Origin: Firmicutes bacterium CAG:822
GTDB taxonomy: Bacteria > Bacillota_I > Bacilli_A > RF39 > UBA660
Assembly: GCA_000432855.1 (NCBI GenBank)
Contig: HF990859.1
Span: 39,288 to 63,933, forward strand
Length of the DNA stretch: 24,646 nt
Direction of reading: 5' to 3'
Position 1 is the first letter of the stretch. The number at the start of each line of letters is the position of its first letter. Below the pieces are notes generated by a model. That model did no database searches. It was not told the origin of the DNA and saw nothing but the letters and a program-made list of their open reading frames with translations. Position numbers and translations under genes: made by a program. Positions 14,206-21,927 of this stretch are shown here, in pieces.

Positions 14206-14214
14206 TGATATACT
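14206..14214 (+). promoter_or_regulatory. Extended -10 promoter for the methyltransferase operon
   Basis: TGATATACT (extended -10 TGn plus TATACT) 38 nt before the ATG at 14253, after the small RNA terminator. The -35 position (TTTAAG) is weak. Confidence 0.5.
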
Positions 14215-14252
14215 ATTTAATGAATGTATTTGAATATTGGTGGTGAGAAATA

Positions 14253-15134
14253 ATGCTTAAAGTTAGTGATAAATGGTCTGATTATGAATGTTTAGACGCG
14301 GGAAATGGTGAGAAATTAGAAAGATGGGGTAAGGTCATTTTAAGAAGACCTGAACCACAAGCTATGTGGGAAATGAAATTCAGTGATGATTGGAATAAGA
14401 TAGATGGTTTTTATCATCGCTCTAATAAAGGCGGAGGATACTGGGAATTTAAAAATAAATTACCTGAATTTTGGACGGTGAAATATAAAGATTTAACTTT
14501 TAAAGTAACACCAACTAATTTTAAGCATACAGGATTATTTCCTGAGCAAGCTACTAATTGGGACTTTATGATGGAGAAGATTAAGAAAGCTGTTTCTAAA
14601 GGAAAAAAGGTAAAGGTACTTAATTTATTTGCTTATACTGGGGCAGCTACGATGGCCTCAAGTAAAGCTGGAGCTGATGTTGTTCAAGTTGATGCTTCTA
14701 AAGGTATGACAATGTGGGCTAAAGAAAATAGAGATTTATGTGGACTTACTGATCATAATATTAGGTTTATTGTGGATGATTGTTTAAAGTTTGTCGAAAG
14801 AGAATATAGACGCGGACATAAATATGATGGAATTGTAATGGATCCACCTAGTTATGGTAGAGGTCCCAATAAAGAAGTTTGGAAGTTTGAAAAAAATATG
14901 GCTGTTTTGTTAGAGGCGTGTTTAAAAATACTTACTGATGAACCATTATTTTTACTTATAAATGCTTATACAACTGGTATTAGTAACATTGTGCTTTCAA
15001 ATATGCTTAAGACAATGATGTTACCACTTTATCCAAATGGTAAGGTTACTTCAGGAGAAGTTGGACTTCCAATCACTAAAAATAGTTTAATACTTCCTTG
15101 TGGGATATATGGGAGATGGGAAAGTAATGATTAA
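14253..15134 (+). CDS. Class I SAM-dependent methyltransferase, RlmI/RlmK-like
   Basis: 293 residues. The C-terminal catalytic domain shows SAM motif I VLNLFAYTGAATMASSKAGA (122-141), the acidic ribose-binding D147 (VVQVDAS) and motif IV MDPPSYGRG (196-204), the pattern of the rRNA cytosine-C5/guanine-N2 methyltransferase group (Pfam Methyltrans_SAM type). The N-terminal ~115 residues (GNGEKLERWGKVILRRPEPQ onward) are the domain found before it in these proteins, with no PUA domain recognisable. The substrate is probably 23S rRNA, but that is inferred from the family. It overlaps the pseudouridine synthase by 8 nt, so the two RNA-modification genes are translationally coupled. Confidence 0.88.
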   Translation: MLKVSDKWSDYECLDAGNGEKLERWGKVILRRPEPQAMWEMKFSDDWNKIDGFYHRSNKGGGYWEFKNKLPEFWTVKYKDLTFKVTPTNFKHTGLFPEQATNWDFMMEKIKKAVSKGKKVKVLNLFAYTGAATMASSKAGADVVQVDASKGMTMWAKENRDLCGLTDHNIRFIVDDCLKFVEREYRRGHKYDGIVMDPPSYGRGPNKEVWKFEKNMAVLLEACLKILTDEPLFLLINAYTTGISNIVLSNMLKTMMLPLYPNGKVTSGEVGLPITKNSLILPCGIYGRWESND

Positions 15135-15780
15135 TATTATTTATGAAGATAATCATTTACTCGTTGTGGAAAAACCGATAAATGTGCCAGTTCAAGCTGA
15201 TAAAAGTGGTGATGAAGATTTACTTACGATGCTTAAGAAGTATTTAAAAGAGAAGTATAATAAGCCTGGTGATGTTTATTTAGGTTTAGTCCATAGGCTT
15301 GATAGACCAGTTGGTGGAGTAATGGTTTTTGCGAAAACTTCTAAAGCGGCTAGTAGACTTTCTAAACAGGTTCAAAAACATGAATTTAAGAAAATATATA
15401 TGGCAGTTATAGAAGGTAAAGTTAGTGAAAGCGGTACTTTTAAAGATAAATTAAAGAAAGATGAAAAAACAAATATAACTAGAGTAAGTGAAGATGGTAA
15501 AGAAGCTGAGCTTAGTTATAATTTGATTGGTTTTGTTAATAATTTATCTTTAGTTAGAATTAGTTTAAAAACTGGTAGAAGTCATCAAATTAGGGTGCAG
15601 TTTGCATCTAGAAAAATACCACTTTATGGTGATCAAAAATATAATCCTAATGCGGTAAAAGATCAAATTGCTTTATTTGCTTCGAAATTAGAGTTTAAAC
15701 ATCCAATTACTAAAGAAGTTATGAGTTTTGAGTTACCGCTTCCTGAACGTTATCCATTCACACTATTTAAAGCTTTATGA
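15127..15780 (+). CDS. RluA-family pseudouridine synthase, short form
   Basis: 217 residues from the ATG at 15127, which places the N-terminus at IIYEDNHLLVVEKP, the standard start of the RluA catalytic domain; an earlier ATG at 15100 is inside the methyltransferase gene. The catalytic aspartate is D59 in HRLDRPVGG (56-64). KTGRSHQIRVQFAS is the conserved motif III. There is no S4 domain, so it is of the short RluA/RluC-like single-domain kind, acting on rRNA or tRNA uridines; the target cannot be told. The stop is TGA, one of the signs of standard code use. Confidence 0.92.
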   Translation: MINIIYEDNHLLVVEKPINVPVQADKSGDEDLLTMLKKYLKEKYNKPGDVYLGLVHRLDRPVGGVMVFAKTSKAASRLSKQVQKHEFKKIYMAVIEGKVSESGTFKDKLKKDEKTNITRVSEDGKEAELSYNLIGFVNNLSLVRISLKTGRSHQIRVQFASRKIPLYGDQKYNPNAVKDQIALFASKLEFKHPITKEVMSFELPLPERYPFTLFKAL

Positions 15781-15798
15781 TTAAATGAGGGGATGAAA

Positions 15799-16467
15799 AT
15801 GAAGAAAGTAAAAAATGTTATTATTGTTTTAATTGTTTTAGTTTTAATGTTTTTTATCGTGTGGACTTTTTTAAGGCAACCTAATTTAATGCCGGTAAAA
15901 GGGCAATTGGAATCTTTAGATTTAAATAATGTGAATAAATTGATGATTGTAAGTCATCCTGGAGATGAAAGTGTTTGGGGAGGCGCTCATCTTATTTCTG
16001 ATAATTATTTAGTTGTATGTATTTCTTGTGGATATAATAAAAATAAAACTAATGATTTTCTAAAAGTAACGGAGTATAGTAAGGATCCAATTATTATGAT
16101 GGGATATTCTGATAAACTTTATTTGAAAAGAGATTATAAGAGTATCAAAAAAAAGCTTAAGCTTATTTTAAAGTATAAAAATTGGAGTGAAGTTGTGACA
16201 CATAATCCAGATGGGGAATACAATAATTATCAACACAAACAAATTAATCAAATTTTAAATGAATTAAACGTTAATAATCTTTATTATTTTGGTGAGTATT
16301 ATAGTGAAAAAGAACTTGATAAGTTAGATAAAGAAACAACTTTAGATGGTGATTTAATTCAAAATAAAATTAATAATATGGTGAAGAAATATGGTGGTAT
16401 ATATGATGATTATAAGCATATGTTACCATTTGAAGATTGGATTGGAGCTAGTAAATGGAAAAATTAA
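15799..16467 (+). CDS. Membrane-anchored PIG-L/LmbE-like protein
   Basis: 222 residues from the ATG at 15799 (GAGGGG ends 6 nt upstream; an ATG at 15793 would abut it). One N-terminal membrane helix (about 6-24) puts the domain outside the cell. The PIG-L deacetylase fold is marked by MIVSHPGDESVWGG (49-62) and THNPDGEYNNYQHKQ (134-148). In the family, AHPDDE supplies the zinc His and Asp and the catalytic Asp, and the late His completes the site. Here H53, D56 and H146 fit the zinc site, but the catalytic aspartate position is G55. Such enzymes remove acetyl groups from N-acetyl sugars; with G55 the activity is uncertain. It overlaps the yfhO-like gene by 13 nt, which suggests a shared glycopolymer pathway. 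Confidence 0.8.
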   Translation: MKKVKNVIIVLIVLVLMFFIVWTFLRQPNLMPVKGQLESLDLNNVNKLMIVSHPGDESVWGGAHLISDNYLVVCISCGYNKNKTNDFLKVTEYSKDPIIMMGYSDKLYLKRDYKSIKKKLKLILKYKNWSEVVTHNPDGEYNNYQHKQINQILNELNVNNLYYFGEYYSEKELDKLDKETTLDGDLIQNKINNMVKKYGGIYDDYKHMLPFEDWIGASKWKN

Positions 16468-18977
16468 ATAAAAAGGATAAATTTAATATATTTTGGATAG
16501 TGGTAATTTATTTAGCTATTGCTCTTATTATTACGCATGGTGAGTTTATTTTTGGCTCAAGTACTGATTGGGGTTTTCAGCATATTACGTTTCCAGAATA
16601 TTTTAGAATGCTTTTTTATGAAACACATGATATTTTCCCAGATTTTGCTTTAAATATTGGTGGTGGGCAGAATATTTATTATTTTGCCTATTATGGATTA
16701 CTAAGTCCAATTATTTTGATTTCTTATTTACTTCCTTTTATACCAATGAGTTTTTATATAATTTTTAGTACTTTGTTACTCGGAATTATTTCGATATATT
16801 TATTTTATAAATGGATTAAAGGATTTAATTTTTCATCAACGTTATGTTTTGTTTTAACTTTGATGTTTGCTATGGCTGGGCCACTACTTTTCCACAGTCA
16901 TAGACATATTATGTTTATAAATTATATGCCATTTTTACTTTTGGGTCTTATTGGAGTAAGAAAATATTTTTCTAACGGTTCAAAATGGTTAATGATTATA
17001 AGTATATTTTTAATGGTTATGACTAGTTATTATTATAGTGTTGGCGGAATTTTGTGTTTAACAGTATATGGTATTTATGAATATTTGAAAATTAATGATA
17101 AATTTGTTTTAAGGGAATTTGCTAAAAAGGGTGTAGCCTTTGCTTTGCTTGTAATTACTGGGGTTTTAATGGCAGGAGTTATTTTACTGCCAGTAATATA
17201 TGCTCTTATGAATGGCCGTGGTGAAAGCTTTGGTGGTGTTTCATTATTAGAGGCTTTGCCACCTAGTATTAATTTAGAATTTTTACTTTATAAATCTTAT
17301 TCGGTTGGTCTTTTAGGTATAGCTTTTATAAGTATTATCTATATGTTTTTTATGAAAAAAGAAAAAAGATTTTTAGGGATAGTATTATCTTTATTAATTA
17401 TCTTTCCGATTTTTGTATATGTTTTAAATGGCGCGTTATATTTAGATGGTAAGGCATTGATTCCTTTTTTGCCACTTTATGTTTTGGCTATTGGATATTT
17501 CTTGGAAGAAGTTTTAAGTGGTAAAGTTAATTTTAAAATAGTATTTTTAACGATAATTATCAGTTTACTATGGATATATTTGGAAGATAATAGTTTGAAA
17601 TTATATTTTACTTTGGACTGTATTTTACTACTTTTACTTTTATTTTTATATGAAAAGTTTAACAAAGAAAATATTATAATTATTCCTTTAGTAATTATTA
17701 GTGTATTAGTTTGTTTGGGTGTTAATTTAAGTGATAGTTTGGTAACACTTGAAGATTTTGGTAAACAAAATGATCCACTTTTGGAAGAAATAACCGAAGA
17801 TATTGCACAGAGTGACAAAAGTGTTTACCGAATGGCAATTAACTTGAAAGCGTCCACGCAGTTAGTAAATCATGTTGATAATATTCATGAAAATATTACG
17901 ACACTTTATTCTTCAACTTATAATACTAATTATAATTATTTCTTTTATGATTTTAATAATAACCGAGCTTCACGTAATATGTTTATTACAAGTGAAACTA
18001 AGAACACTTTATTTGAAACTTTGATGGGAGTTAAATATTTAATTACTGATAAGAAGGCGCCTCTTGGTTATGAGGTGTGGAGACAGTATGGTGATTATAC
18101 TGTTTATATTAATGAAAATACGTTTCCTTTAGGTTATGCGACTGATAGAGTTATAAATAGTGATGATTATGAGAAATTAGATTATCCGAATGATGATTTA
18201 GCTTTAATTGGCAATGTCGTTACGGACGCAGGAGATTATAAATACAATAGTTTGGTTAAAGAAATTCCATTAAATTTAAATGATGGTGATAAGAAAAATT
18301 TAATTATTCAAGATTATAAGGATGGTTATAAAGTAACGGTTAAAAATGAGGCTGGTGGAACTTTAAGAGTTAAATTAGATGAAGCGGCTAAACAAAAAAT
18401 TTATTTACTTAGATTTACTGTGGAAAAACCTCAGAGCTGTTCTTTAGGTGATACGACGATCGAGGTTAATGGGATTAATAATAAGTTAACGTGTGCGAGC
18501 TGGAAGTATTTTAATAGTAATTATACTTTTGATTATACGTTATCTAGTAATGATAATTTTGATTATTTAGATATTAAATTTTCTAAAGGTACACATTATA
18601 TTAGCAAAGCTGAACTTTATAGTTTGAATTACGATGATTTTGTGAATAGCTTTTCAGATATTGATACTTTTGAAATAGATGAAGCTATAGGTGATAAAAT
18701 TAGTGGTAGTATAGATGTTACTAATGATGGATATTTTAATTTATCTATTCCATATGATAAAGGATTTATAATTAAAGTTGATGGTAAAGAAGTAGATTAT
18801 GAAAAGGTTAATAAATCATTTATTGGTTTTCCTATAGAAAAGGGCGAACATAAAATAGAGATTGAATTTAAAGCCCCTAATGCTTTACTCGGCAAGATTA
18901 TAAGTATGTTTGGTTTTGGAATATTTATTATAGTTTTAGTATATGATAGAGTTAGTAGGAGAAAAGTAAATGGATGA
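16455..18977 (+). CDS. YfhO family membrane protein (GT-C glycosyltransferase-like)
   Basis: 840 residues, with roughly a dozen N-terminal membrane helices (to about 435), a large extracellular mixed domain (about 440-810) and a final membrane helix (about 812-830) before a basic end. The first outer loop has GSSTDWGFQHITFPEYFR (34-51), which matches the DWxxQ-type loop of YfhO proteins, where the aspartate is thought to be catalytic as in GT-C enzymes. Also typical are FNLSIP-like beta-sandwich repeats with IKVDGKEVDYEKVNKSFIGF and GEHKIEIEF near the C-terminus. Known relatives glycosylate lipoteichoic acid or other surface polymers using a lipid-linked sugar. It is overlapped by both neighbours, so it belongs to one operon with the PIG-L-like and L,D-transpeptidase-like genes. 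Confidence 0.85.
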   Translation: MEKLNKKDKFNIFWIVVIYLAIALIITHGEFIFGSSTDWGFQHITFPEYFRMLFYETHDIFPDFALNIGGGQNIYYFAYYGLLSPIILISYLLPFIPMSFYIIFSTLLLGIISIYLFYKWIKGFNFSSTLCFVLTLMFAMAGPLLFHSHRHIMFINYMPFLLLGLIGVRKYFSNGSKWLMIISIFLMVMTSYYYSVGGILCLTVYGIYEYLKINDKFVLREFAKKGVAFALLVITGVLMAGVILLPVIYALMNGRGESFGGVSLLEALPPSINLEFLLYKSYSVGLLGIAFISIIYMFFMKKEKRFLGIVLSLLIIFPIFVYVLNGALYLDGKALIPFLPLYVLAIGYFLEEVLSGKVNFKIVFLTIIISLLWIYLEDNSLKLYFTLDCILLLLLLFLYEKFNKENIIIIPLVIISVLVCLGVNLSDSLVTLEDFGKQNDPLLEEITEDIAQSDKSVYRMAINLKASTQLVNHVDNIHENITTLYSSTYNTNYNYFFYDFNNNRASRNMFITSETKNTLFETLMGVKYLITDKKAPLGYEVWRQYGDYTVYINENTFPLGYATDRVINSDDYEKLDYPNDDLALIGNVVTDAGDYKYNSLVKEIPLNLNDGDKKNLIIQDYKDGYKVTVKNEAGGTLRVKLDEAAKQKIYLLRFTVEKPQSCSLGDTTIEVNGINNKLTCASWKYFNSNYTFDYTLSSNDNFDYLDIKFSKGTHYISKAELYSLNYDDFVNSFSDIDTFEIDEAIGDKISGSIDVTNDGYFNLSIPYDKGFIIKVDGKEVDYEKVNKSFIGFPIEKGEHKIEIEFKAPNALLGKIISMFGFGIFIIVLVYDRVSRRKVNG

Positions 18978-19572
18978 AGGGCAATTATTAGTAGTGGATG
19001 TTAAAGAAAAACCTTATACAATGGCAATCTTTGAAGATGGAAAGTTAATTAAAAATATTGATGAGGTTTGGATTGGTAGAAATGGTGTAATAGAACCTGA
19101 AAAGGCTATTGAGGGTGATGACAAAACACCTTTAGGATTGTATAATTTGGGTGTTGGTTTTGGAATGCATGATTTAGATATTAATTATCCTTATTTTAAA
19201 GTTCAAGATAATGATTATTGGGTAGATGATTATAAATCCAGTCATTATAATTACATGGTTAGAATTGGTGAAGACATTCATAATTTTGGTTATCACTATA
19301 TTATTAGTGAAAATGAAAAAGACTTTGAGTCAGCTGAACATTTAAAAGATTATGAGATGCAGTATGAATATTCAGTGTTTATCGAATTTAATAGTGATGG
19401 TCAAATCGATGAAAATGGTATTGGCAATAATAAAGGTTCAGCAATTTTCTTACACTGTTTTGGACTTAAAGGATATACTGGTGGATGTGTAGCCGTTTCT
19501 AGAGAAAATATGGAATTTATAATGAATTTCTTAGACAGAGATAAACATCCAAAAATATTAATAAAGAGATAA
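18970..19572 (+). CDS. L,D-transpeptidase-like (YkuD domain) protein
   Basis: 200 residues. The YkuD pattern is present: DDKTPLGLYNL (50-60, the usual KTPxG), YWVDDYKSSHYN (83-94), H162 (FLHCFG), and the catalytic C173 within TGGCVAV (170-176), in place of the usual SxGCI/V. No N-terminal signal peptide or membrane helix is seen, although L,D-transpeptidases normally act outside the membrane; the reading begins in the overlap with yfhO (8 nt), and no upstream in-frame extension is compatible. Either it uses another export route, or it acts inside the cell (for example as a carboxypeptidase-like hydrolase). It ends its operon at a strong terminator. Confidence 0.82.
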   Translation: MDEGQLLVVDVKEKPYTMAIFEDGKLIKNIDEVWIGRNGVIEPEKAIEGDDKTPLGLYNLGVGFGMHDLDINYPYFKVQDNDYWVDDYKSSHYNYMVRIGEDIHNFGYHYIISENEKDFESAEHLKDYEMQYEYSVFIEFNSDGQIDENGIGNNKGSAIFLHCFGLKGYTGGCVAVSRENMEFIMNFLDRDKHPKILIKR

Positions 19573-19598
19573 ACTTGCTTAAATTGGCAAGTTTTTTT
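19571..19598 (+). terminator. Intrinsic terminator of the 14253-19572 operon
   Basis: Stem 19571-19578 with 19587-19594 (8 bp, perfect), 8-nt loop, followed by more Ts to 19598. Confidence 0.85.
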
Positions 19599-19666
19599 AA
19601 TTTTTTGAAGGAATTGAGGTATAAAAAGTCGTATGTTAATCTATGAAGGGGCAAGAAAGGAGAAAT

Positions 19667-20560
19667 ATGAAAAAACTTTTTGTACTTTTATTACTTTTAT
19701 CGGTTATTTTTAAACCTAATTATAATGTCCAAGCTGAAGAGGTGAGAATTACTTATAACAAGTTAAAAGGAATTGCCTATAATCAGAAAATTGATGGTAA
19801 ACTTAAGTCTAATACGGTAACGATGTTTCAAATGGGTGATAGGATAGCTTATTGTGTTGAACCTGGTGTAGAAATTACAAACAATTATTATGATATTTAT
19901 ACTGATTGGAGTAAGGTTAATTTTACTGATGAATTAAAAGAATATATTGAAAAAATTGGTTATTATGGATATGAATATCCAGGGCATCAAACTAATTATT
20001 ATTATATTGCAGCTCAAGAGTTAATATGGAAAGCGGTGAGACCGGATATTGAGGTTACTTGGACAACTGGTGAGAATATGACAGGTAATGTTATTGATAT
20101 TAGTAAGGAGAAAGAGGAAATATTAAATTTAGTTAGTAAACATGATTTAAAACCTAGTTTTAGTGAAACTTTAGTTAAGGATGAAGTTGGTAAGACAATA
20201 ACACTTACAGATGAGAATAATGTTTTAAATGATTATGATATATCAGAGAGTAGTTATCATAAGGTAGTTAAAGATGGAAATAAACTTATTATTACTTTAA
20301 ATGATAGTTTGGTTTCAGAGGAAACTTTAAAACTAACTAGAAAACATTATGATGATGCTCCTCTACTTGTGTATAGCAAGGGTAATTCACAGAAGTTAGC
20401 AGCTTTAAGAATAAGTACGGAAAAAGAGACTTATATTAAGGTTGCGAACGAGGAGGTTCCAGAAATAGTTGAGGTTCCCGATACAGGATATTATGATGTT
20501 TCAGGCTTTATCGGAACTTTGTTAGTAGGTGTAGGTCTTGTCTTATTTAAAGTACATTAA
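19667..20560 (+). CDS. Secreted thioester-domain surface protein with VPDTG sorting signal
   Basis: 297 residues from the ATG at 19667, chosen for its AAAGGAG and because it starts MKKLFVLLLLLSVIF, a signal peptide likely cut after VQA23. The thioester-domain pattern follows: C63 in RIAYCVEPG and Q117 in YYIAAQELIW are the residues that would form the internal Cys-Gln thioester used by Gram-positive adhesins to bind host proteins covalently. After a beta-rich stalk (about 145-260) come VPDTG (270-274), a hydrophobic segment and a short end FKVH. This is a sortase signal in LPXTG-like form, with an unusually weak positive tail. The sortase gene overlaps its end by 23 nt. Host target unknown. 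Confidence 0.82.
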   Translation: MKKLFVLLLLLSVIFKPNYNVQAEEVRITYNKLKGIAYNQKIDGKLKSNTVTMFQMGDRIAYCVEPGVEITNNYYDIYTDWSKVNFTDELKEYIEKIGYYGYEYPGHQTNYYYIAAQELIWKAVRPDIEVTWTTGENMTGNVIDISKEKEEILNLVSKHDLKPSFSETLVKDEVGKTITLTDENNVLNDYDISESSYHKVVKDGNKLIITLNDSLVSEETLKLTRKHYDDAPLLVYSKGNSQKLAALRISTEKETYIKVANEEVPEIVEVPDTGYYDVSGFIGTLLVGVGLVLFKVH

Positions 20561-21140
20561 AAATGTAGGTCTTGTTTTAGTAATTTTAGGACATTATTAT
20601 TTTTGTAGTTATGTTTTATCGGAAGTTCATGATATGAAAAATTATGAACCAAGAGTAAATGTGACTATTCAAGGTGATGATAAAAGTGATAAAAAAAGTG
20701 AAGCAAAACAAACAGAAACTTTAAAGAGTGAAGCGTTAAAAGTTACAAATGATGAAAAACTGGGAGTTATTGAAATTCCTAAAATTAATTTAAAGCGATA
20801 TTTGTATAAAGTTGATGCTTATCAAAATAATGTGGATAAAAATATCGAAGTTTTAAAAAGTTCAGATATGCCAGATGTGAAAGAGGGTAATTTGATATTG
20901 GCTGGCCATAATGGAAATACTTCAGTGGGGCATTTTAGAAACTTACATAATCTTTCTTTAGCTGATGATATTATTGTTAATTATAAAGGTAAAAGTTATA
21001 ATTATGAGGTTTCTAAAATTTACGATGTTTTAAAAACAGGAACTGTAGCGATAAAAAGAGATAAGAATAAAAATACAATTACATTAATTACGTGTCTAGG
21101 TAGTGATAGACAGTTAGTTGTTATTGGATATTTAAAGTAA
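20538..21140 (+). CDS. Sortase (class D/E-like transpeptidase)
   Basis: 200 residues. One N-terminal membrane helix (about 9-27), a charged linker (35-70), then the sortase domain, LGVIEIPKINL from 75, with the catalytic H124 (ILAGHNG), C186 (LITCLG) and R191 (SDRQLVV). It cleaves a sorting motif on exported proteins and links the threonine to an amino group in the wall or to another protein. The only start that keeps the membrane helix is TTG at 20538, inside the adhesin gene, with AGGTG upstream; no ATG occurs before residue 33. The nearest substrate is surely the VPDTG protein just upstream. Class assignment is tentative. Confidence 0.88.
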   Translation: MSYLKYIKNVGLVLVILGHYYFCSYVLSEVHDMKNYEPRVNVTIQGDDKSDKKSEAKQTETLKSEALKVTNDEKLGVIEIPKINLKRYLYKVDAYQNNVDKNIEVLKSSDMPDVKEGNLILAGHNGNTSVGHFRNLHNLSLADDIIVNYKGKSYNYEVSKIYDVLKTGTVAIKRDKNKNTITLITCLGSDRQLVVIGYLK

Positions 21141-21205
21141 TAATGTTTGTTATTGCTTTTTTCATTTTAAAGTTTGTTTTTTCATATGATTTAATGGTGA
21201 GGTAT

Positions 21206-21865
21206 ATGAAATATAAAATAGGAGCTTTAATAGTTTTATTAACGTTACTTTGTTTTTTTAATTTAGTTAGTGCGAAAGATAAGGATTTACCACTACTTTC
21301 AAAAGTGATTTATTTGGATGCGGGTCACGGGGGAGCGGATAGTGGGGCTTTTTATAAAAATGTTAAGGAATCGGATATAAATTTAAAAATTGTCAATAAA
21401 GTAATGAATCTTTTAAAAAACGAAGGAGCAATTGTATATTTAACAAGGTATGGGGATTATGATTTATCAGTTACAAATGCTTGGAATAGAAAACGGAGTG
21501 ATTTATCTAGGCGAGCTAATATAATTAATAGGTCAGAATGTGATTTGTATTTGTCTATTCATTTAAATGCGGAGGATAGTGGGACTCTTTATGGGGCTGA
21601 AGCATATTACGATACAATCAATCCAGAGAATAAAAAAATTGCCGAAATATTCCAAAATATGTTTAAAAAGTATTTGAACTCTAATAGAGATTATAAGGAG
21701 AACAGTACAAAATACTTACAAAGAAGGGTTAGTAGACCCGGGGTATTATTAGAAGTTGGTTTTTTATCTAATTCTAGTGAAAGAGCATTACTGACTAGTG
21801 ATACTTATCAAAATAAGCTAGCTGATGTGATTATAAAAGGAGTTAATAAGTATTTTAGTGAATAA
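21206..21865 (+). CDS. Secreted N-acetylmuramoyl-L-alanine amidase (Amidase_3)
   Basis: 219 residues from the ATG at 21206, preferred over 21143 because GGTGAGG precedes it and it gives a clean signal peptide (MKYKIGALIVLLTLL... cleaved near VSA23). The Amidase_3 domain cuts the bond between muramic acid and the stem peptide. Zinc ligands are H41 (LDAGHGG), E55 (VKESDIN) and H119 (LSIHLNA); the catalytic glutamate is E183 (LLEVGFLSN). No SH3 or LysM wall-binding domain is present, so it is just the catalytic unit. It follows the sortase after 65 nt with no terminator, so it is probably in the same transcript and may open the wall for adhesin display (inference). Confidence 0.92.
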   Translation: MKYKIGALIVLLTLLCFFNLVSAKDKDLPLLSKVIYLDAGHGGADSGAFYKNVKESDINLKIVNKVMNLLKNEGAIVYLTRYGDYDLSVTNAWNRKRSDLSRRANIINRSECDLYLSIHLNAEDSGTLYGAEAYYDTINPENKKIAEIFQNMFKKYLNSNRDYKENSTKYLQRRVSRPGVLLEVGFLSNSSERALLTSDTYQNKLADVIIKGVNKYFSE

Positions 21866-21879
21866 ATTTCACCTTTTTT
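21858..21879 (+). terminator. Weak hairpin terminator after the amidase
   Basis: GTGAA (21858-21862) with TTCAC (21868-21872), a 5-nt loop holding the stop codon, then C and six Ts. The stem is short, so leakage into the next gene is possible. Confidence 0.4.
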
Positions 21880-21901
21880 ACATAAAAGTGGGTGGTTTTT
21901 G

Positions 21902-21910
21902 TGCTATAAT
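21902..21910 (+). promoter_or_regulatory. Extended -10 promoter for the Abi gene
   Basis: TGCTATAAT: a TGn extension with a perfect TATAAT, 17 nt before the ATG at 21928. No good -35 at 16-18 nt. Confidence 0.6.
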
Positions 21911-21927
21911 GAACAGTAGGTGAGTAT

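Noticed and set aside
14119..14252. Riboswitch or attenuator for the methyltransferase gene
   Set aside because: A separate extended -10 lies after the terminator, and no alternative antiterminator pairing is evident; an independent small RNA fits better.
19605..19640. Promoter for the adhesin cassette (TATAAA at 19620-19625)
   Set aside because: No acceptable -35 at 16-18 nt and no TG extension, so I do not list it; the true promoter of this cassette was not found.
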